Source: an uncultured Collinsella sp. (GTDB lineage: Bacteria > Actinomycetota > Coriobacteriia > Coriobacteriales > Coriobacteriaceae). Taken from it: a stretch of 16,785 nucleotides of DNA. The notes below the pieces were generated by a model. That model worked only from the letters and a program-made list of their open reading frames with translations, was not told where the DNA came from and did not search any database. Location: contig UQKV01000047.1 of NCBI GenBank assembly GCA_900541665.1, positions 1 through 16,785 on the forward strand, in the 5' to 3' direction. The translations under genes were made by a program, and so were the position numbers. This document shows positions 13,376 to 16,785 of this stretch, in pieces (position 1 is the stretch's first letter; every line of letters starts with the position of its first letter).

Positions 13376-14715
13376 TCGACCGCCGCGCCCAGCGCGATAA
13401 TTCAATTTCAATCTTTCGCATCATCGCCGTTGTCTGCGCCGTTTGCGTGTTGGTGTACTTTATCTTTGCCCTGGCGACTGGCATTGAGCCGATTGCCACG
13501 GTGATCGCCTGTGCGCTGCTGTGCATCTTCCTGTGCATCTTTATCTTTTTGACGCTCAATCCCGATTCGGTACGCTCCCAGTACACCGAGGAGACGCTTT
13601 CGGTTGCCTCGGCCATGCTCGAGGACATTAAGGGCGGCCTGACGCAGGAATCGGCGCTTTTGGTGTGCCGGCGTATCCTGCCCGAGACACGTGCCATGAC
13701 CGTTGCCATCACCGATGAGGGCAACGTGCTGGCCTGCGTGGGCGAGTTCGAGGAAAAGCTGCTGCCCGATTCGCCCATCCATACGCTTGCCACGCGCTAC
13801 GTCATTGAGCACGGCATCGTGCAGTCGTTCAACCGCGTGGTGGACGTGGTGGGTGCGGATGGCTCGCACAACCATGTTCCCGCCGGCATCATCGCGCCCA
13901 TCAAGGTGGGCGACCGCACCGTCGGCACGCTCAAGTTCTACTACAAGACCCCGCGTGCCGTCGACCGTACCCAGTATGCGCTCGCCTCGGGTTTTGCCGA
14001 GATCCTGTCCACGCAGCTCGCCATCCACGAGCTCGAGGTGCAAAAGGAACTGACGGCCCGTGCCGAGGTGCGTGCCCTGCAGGCGCAGATCAACCCGCAC
14101 TTTCTGTTCAACACGCTCAACACCATCGCGTCGTTTACGCGTACCGACCCGCTGCGTGCCCGCGAGCTGCTGCGCGAGTTTTCCTCGTTCTATCGCGCCA
14201 CGCTCGACAACTCGGGGTCGCTTATCCCGGTCTCGCGCGAGGTTGCCCAGACCAAGCGCTACCTGACGTTTGAGAAGGCGCGCTTTGGCGAGGACCGCGT
14301 ACTGGCGACCTTCGATGTCTCCGAGGATGTCGAGGACACGTTGGTCCCGGCCTTTGTAATCCAACCCATTGTCGAGAACGCCGTGCGGCATGGTATGGGC
14401 GATGGCGATGCCCTGCAGATCGATGTGACCGTCCATCAAGACGGCGACGACGCAATCCTGATTGCCGTGGCCGACAACGGCGTGGGCATGGACGAGGGCA
14501 CCGCCGCCAGGCTGTTTGATGAGCGCTCCGCCCGCCCCGATGCCAGTTCCCCGCAAGGCGGCGGCGCCGGCGTGGCCATGCACAATATTTCTGAGCGCAT
14601 CCATCGCTTTTATGGACCGCACTCTTATACGCGCGTCGAATCGGCGCCGGGCAAGGGCACCAAAGTGCTCCTGCATCTTGATTTGTCAGAGAGCATCTTT
14701 GACATTCAAGAGTAA
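13372..14715 (+). CDS. LytS-type sensor histidine kinase (second copy)
   Basis: A 447-residue paralogue of the kinase at 7459, with the same order: two hydrophobic segments (about 14-36 and 41-61), a GAF-like domain (about 73-218), a linker ELEVQKELTARAEVRALQ, and His_kinase plus ATPase domains. His243 (NPHFLFN) is the phospho-acceptor, Asn336 (IVENAVRHG) the N-box, ADNGVGM (367-373) the G1 box and GGGAGVAMHN (396-405) the second glycine loop. The regions around the GAF end (GFAxxxSTQLA) and the histidine are the most similar to copy one. The start overlaps the glycosyltransferase stop by 4 bases, with GGAGGGGG upstream serving as ribosome site. Its regulator follows after 72 bases. The signal is not known. 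Confidence 0.93.
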   Translation: MIDRRAQRDNSISIFRIIAVVCAVCVLVYFIFALATGIEPIATVIACALLCIFLCIFIFLTLNPDSVRSQYTEETLSVASAMLEDIKGGLTQESALLVCRRILPETRAMTVAITDEGNVLACVGEFEEKLLPDSPIHTLATRYVIEHGIVQSFNRVVDVVGADGSHNHVPAGIIAPIKVGDRTVGTLKFYYKTPRAVDRTQYALASGFAEILSTQLAIHELEVQKELTARAEVRALQAQINPHFLFNTLNTIASFTRTDPLRARELLREFSSFYRATLDNSGSLIPVSREVAQTKRYLTFEKARFGEDRVLATFDVSEDVEDTLVPAFVIQPIVENAVRHGMGDGDALQIDVTVHQDGDDAILIAVADNGVGMDEGTAARLFDERSARPDASSPQGGGAGVAMHNISERIHRFYGPHSYTRVESAPGKGTKVLLHLDLSESIFDIQE

Positions 14716-14787
14716 AATAAAAGGCTATGGGCTCAACGCCAAGCGGCGGATGCCCAGCCTAGTTTGTTGACGAAAGGTTTAATCCCT

Positions 14788-15504
14788 ATGCTGCGTGCGA
14801 TGATTGTGGATGATGAGGCCCCGGCCCGTTCGGAACTTCGCTTCTTGCTCGAGCAGACGGGCAAGATCGGCACGATCACTGAGGCGTCGAGCGTCCGCTC
14901 CGCCATTGAGATGTTGATGGAAAGCCGCGTCGATGTCGTATTTCTCGATATCTCGATGCCCGGCGCTTCTGGCCTGCAGCTTGCCGAGGCACTGCATAAG
15001 CTTAAGAATCCGCCGGCGATTGTGTTTGTGACCGCGTATAGCGATCATGCCGTCGAGGCGTTCGACGTTGATGCCGTCGATTACCTAATGAAGCCGGTTG
15101 AGGAGGCACGCCTGGATCGCGCGATCGAGAAGGTCATGCAGCACGCCAAGCCCGTCACGGACAGCAAAGCCACCATCGAGCGCATTCCGGTGGAAAAGGG
15201 CGGCCGTAAGGTCCTCATCCCCGTGGATGACATTCGCTTCATCATGGCCAAGGACGATTACTCCTGTATCTATACCGTCGATGATCGTTTTCTATCGACG
15301 ACTTCGCTGGCGCAGTTCGAGGCCAAGCTTTGCGACTTTGGCTTCTTCCGCGTTCATCGACGCTATATCGTCAACTTGGCGTGCGTCACGGATGTCGAGA
15401 CGGTGCCCTCGGGCGCTATCCAACTGGGCATTACGGGCGTCGACGAACGCGTGCCGGTCTCGCGCCGCCGCGTTGTGCCGCTCAAGAAGGCCCTGAGCCT
15501 CTAG
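14788..15504 (+). CDS. LytTR-family response regulator (second copy)
   Basis: A 238-residue paralogue of the regulator at 8883. Receiver domain (1-118): Asp8-Asp9, phospho-acceptor Asp54 (FLDISMPG), Thr82 and Lys102 (MKPVEE). LytTR DNA-binding domain (about 130-235) with RVHRRYIVNL (188-197). ATG at 14788 is preferred because AAAGG (14773-14777) lies 10 bases upstream; the in-frame TTG codons at 14764 and 14767 have nothing comparable. It is the last gene of the glycosyltransferase-kinase-regulator unit, ended by the terminator at 15512. It should be phosphorylated by the adjacent kinase; cross-talk with the first pair is possible given the similarity. Confidence 0.94.
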   Translation: MLRAMIVDDEAPARSELRFLLEQTGKIGTITEASSVRSAIEMLMESRVDVVFLDISMPGASGLQLAEALHKLKNPPAIVFVTAYSDHAVEAFDVDAVDYLMKPVEEARLDRAIEKVMQHAKPVTDSKATIERIPVEKGGRKVLIPVDDIRFIMAKDDYSCIYTVDDRFLSTTSLAQFEAKLCDFGFFRVHRRYIVNLACVTDVETVPSGAIQLGITGVDERVPVSRRRVVPLKKALSL

Positions 15505-15511
15505 CACACTG

Positions 15512-15559
15512 GCCCCGCAGCCCTGTAGACCAATTGTCTGCGGAGCCGTGGGGCTTTTT
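15512..15559 (+). terminator. Terminator of the second kinase/regulator operon
   Basis: GCCCCGC (15512-15518) pairs with GTGGGGC (15548-15554), one wobble, and an inner stem GTAGAC/GTCTGC (15525-15530/15536-15541 approx.) closes a short CAATT loop; TTTTT follows. It starts 8 bases after the regulator's stop. A TATATA sequence (15561-15566) immediately after could serve the next gene but lacks a well-placed -35. Confidence 0.85.
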
Positions 15560-15595
15560 GTATATACGTCGAATCGGTTTTGAAGAAGGGATCCC

Positions 15596-16063
15596 ATGAA
15601 CAGTGCAAGCGCCAAGCGCATCGACATCATCTCGGACACCCACGGCTATCTTTCGCCCGCGCTTCTGGACGAGCTCAAGGGCGCAGATCTGATCATCCAC
15701 GCCGGAGACCTCACCTCAGAGATGGATTACGAGCATCTATGCACCATCGCCCCCGTGCGAGCGGTCCTTGGAAACAACGACTACTACCGCGATTACGGCC
15801 CGGATGTAGACCGTCTGTCCATCTTCACCTACGAAGGCCTCAAATTCGCCGTAGCCCACTACCGCGAAGATCTTCCCGTGGGATCCGTAGACGTAGCCAT
15901 CAACGGTCACACCCACGTAACCAAAGAAGCCCAAGTAGGCCGCTGCCTAGTCCTCAACCCCGGCAGCGCCAGCTACCCCAGAGGCACCCGAGGCCCCACC
16001 ATGGCCAGAATGCTCGTCAAAGACGGCAGGATCCTGAGCACCAAGTTTATTGACCTAGAGTAA
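15596..16063 (+). CDS. YfcE/MJ0936-family metallophosphoesterase
   Basis: A 155-residue cytoplasmic phosphoesterase of the Metallophos_2 type (PF12850), the usual length for the YfcE/MJ0936 group. The binuclear metal ligands are all visible: Asp14 and His16 in ISDTHG, Asp38 in HAGD, Asn61 with Asp62 in GNND, His88 in VAHYRE, and His105/His107 in NGHTH; NPGS (121-124) is also typical. Such enzymes hydrolyse phosphodiesters in vitro, mostly with Mn2+, and the natural substrate is usually unknown. ATG at 15596 has AAGGG (15586-15590) 5 bases upstream. It is a single-gene unit between two terminators. The second half uses GTA, CTA and AGA codons that are scarce in the neighbouring genes. Confidence 0.93.
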   Translation: MNSASAKRIDIISDTHGYLSPALLDELKGADLIIHAGDLTSEMDYEHLCTIAPVRAVLGNNDYYRDYGPDVDRLSIFTYEGLKFAVAHYREDLPVGSVDVAINGHTHVTKEAQVGRCLVLNPGSASYPRGTRGPTMARMLVKDGRILSTKFIDLE

Positions 16064-16070
16064 ACGCAAC

Positions 16071-16110
16071 AAAAACGGGGGATGCAGATTGCATCTCCCG
16101 TTTTTCTTTG
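16071..16110 (+). terminator. Intrinsic terminator after the metallophosphoesterase
   Basis: Bases 16071-16086 (AAAAACGGGGGATGCA) pair with 16090-16105 around a 3-base loop, 16 pairs with one wobble, ending in TTTTTCTTTG. The A-run opposite the T-run makes it a plausible bidirectional terminator. It starts 7 bases after the stop codon. Confidence 0.93.
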
Positions 16111-16221
16111 AGCAAAAGGCAGAGCTTCAGCGACAACCTTAGACAACCCCGCCGAGGAGAACGGGGACCTCGAGCCGCGGAAGCGGCGAGGAACAACAAC
16201 GACTCGAACAAAGTGACGGCA

Positions 16222-16364
16222 GGGAGGGTCTCCGGGGCTGGGGGCGGGGGTTAAGTTTGTCGCGAGTTCCGCACGCAAAGGAAAGCACTTAATGTGCTTT
16301 CCGTCTTGCGCAGGACTGTAGAGCAGCAAACTTAACCACCGCCCCCAGCCCCGGAGACCCTCCC
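16222..16364. repeat. 143-base extragenic inverted repeat with 38-base arms
   Basis: The left arm (16222-16259) and right arm (16327-16364) are reverse complements at 37 of 38 positions, the single difference being near GGCGGGGG against CCACCGCC. The arms are very G/C-rich except for the TTAAGTTTG tips. The 67-base centre folds again: GGAAAGCAC (16280-16288) with GTGCTTTCC (16294-16302), extended imperfectly by the CGCAA/TTGCG flanks. No coding frame, T-run or clear target-site duplication is present. It lies between a gene terminator and the tRNA promoter, so it is not needed to end the upstream gene. It could be a MITE-like or palindromic genomic repeat, or a cruciform/structural element. 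Confidence 0.85.
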
Positions 16365-16374
16365 GGATGGCCCC

Positions 16375-16426
16375 AAAAATTTTTTCAAAAAAGTTGTTGC
16401 GCGCCGGACAGACTTCTGTGTATACT
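16375..16426 (+). promoter_or_regulatory. Promoter of tRNA-Asp
   Basis: TTGCGC (16397-16402) and TATACT (16421-16426) are 18 bases apart, and TGTG precedes the -10. Upstream, AAAAATTTTTTCAAAAAA (16375-16392) resembles an UP element as found at stable-RNA promoters. Transcription would start near 16433, about 40 bases before the mature tRNA. Confidence 0.6.
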
Positions 16427-16472
16427 AATCCCCGCAGCGCACGCGAGCGGAAACAAACGCGAACGACTGCCT

Positions 16473-16550
<78 letters not shown>

Positions 16551-16561
16551 ACGCAATTAAA

Positions 16562-16588
16562 GCCACGTCTTCGGACGTGGCTTTTTGC
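16562..16588 (+). terminator. Terminator of tRNA-Asp
   Basis: GCCACGTC (16562-16569) pairs perfectly with GACGTGGC (16574-16581) around a stable TTCG tetraloop, followed by TTTTTGC. It begins 12 bases after the encoded CCA. Confidence 0.93.
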
Positions 16589-16785
16589 GTTTGATAGGAC
16601 CTTGATCCCATCGGTCCCTTTCGCCCAAAAGCAAATCCTTCCAATTCCCGGACAAGCTCCGTTTGAGGCATGTACTCAAACAAGGCGTTTGTTGCGCAAC
16701 ACCAGTTCAACGAAGCAGGGGGTTAGGTTAGGCTTATAGGACAAAATGTGTGTCCACGTTGGGGGCATCGTCGCAGGTCGATGCC
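16589..16785. other. Gene-free right edge with small palindromes
   Basis: No gene can be supported in these 197 bases. Visible are GTTTGAG (16661-16667) opposed to CTCAAAC (16675-16681), the palindrome GTTGCGCAAC (16691-16700), a GGTTAGGTTAGG run (16721-16732), GGACA/TGTCC (16739-16743/16751-16755) and GGCATCG (16764-16770) opposed to CGATGCC (16779-16785), the last cut by the window edge. Confidence 0.4.

Noticed and set aside
13408..14676. Open frame of 422 codons on the minus strand across the second kinase
   Set aside because: Antisense shadow; the plus-strand kinase has all catalytic boxes and the expected coupling to its neighbours.

Overview
The window looks like chromosome from a GC-rich, gut-type actinobacterium of the class Coriobacteriia, most likely Collinsella. 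This rests on coding style (C/G-ended codons in most genes), short GGAGG-type ribosome sites, the set of neighbouring families, and hairpin-rich intergenic DNA. No 16S gene or other strict marker is present, so the genus is an inference.

Left part (1-4480). A terminator for a gene lying off the left edge is followed by about 320 bases of non-coding DNA built of hairpins, including two diverged tandem copies of one hairpin unit. Two minus-strand genes follow: a DUF3830/cyclophilin-fold protein and a helical protein of unknown function, 2 bases apart. A roughly 600-base, partly AT-rich gap separates them from a divergent carbamate kinase gene (arcC) with its own terminator. A 113-base palindromic element then runs into the stop codon of a minus-strand gene for a membrane-anchored C39-like cysteine peptidase with a very long basic tail.

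Middle part (4481-7341). An APC-family amino-acid/amine permease and a metal-dependent amidohydrolase form an apparent uptake-and-hydrolysis pair. Together with arcC they have the strongest C-ended codon bias in the window, which suggests high expression.

Right part (7459-15504). Two paralogous LytS-type sensor kinase / LytTR response regulator pairs flank three other genes: a zinc-dependent phospholipase C-like protein, a UMF1/Atg22-type MFS transporter and a family 2-like glycosyltransferase. The glycosyltransferase start is preceded by a strong terminator-like hairpin, and its stop overlaps the start of the second kinase, so it is probably co-expressed with the second signalling pair.

Right edge (15505-16785). 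A small YfcE/MJ0936-type metallophosphoesterase is followed by a strong terminator, a very large (143-base) near-perfect inverted repeat, and a tRNA-Asp(GUC) gene with a recognisable promoter, encoded CCA and terminator. The last 200 bases hold only small palindromes.

No transposase, integrase, phage gene, CRISPR array or defence gene was found. The points most worth a second look are the paired LytS/LytTR modules and the glycosyltransferase coupled to one of them, the hairpins sitting between promoter and gene, and the several families of intergenic palindromes.
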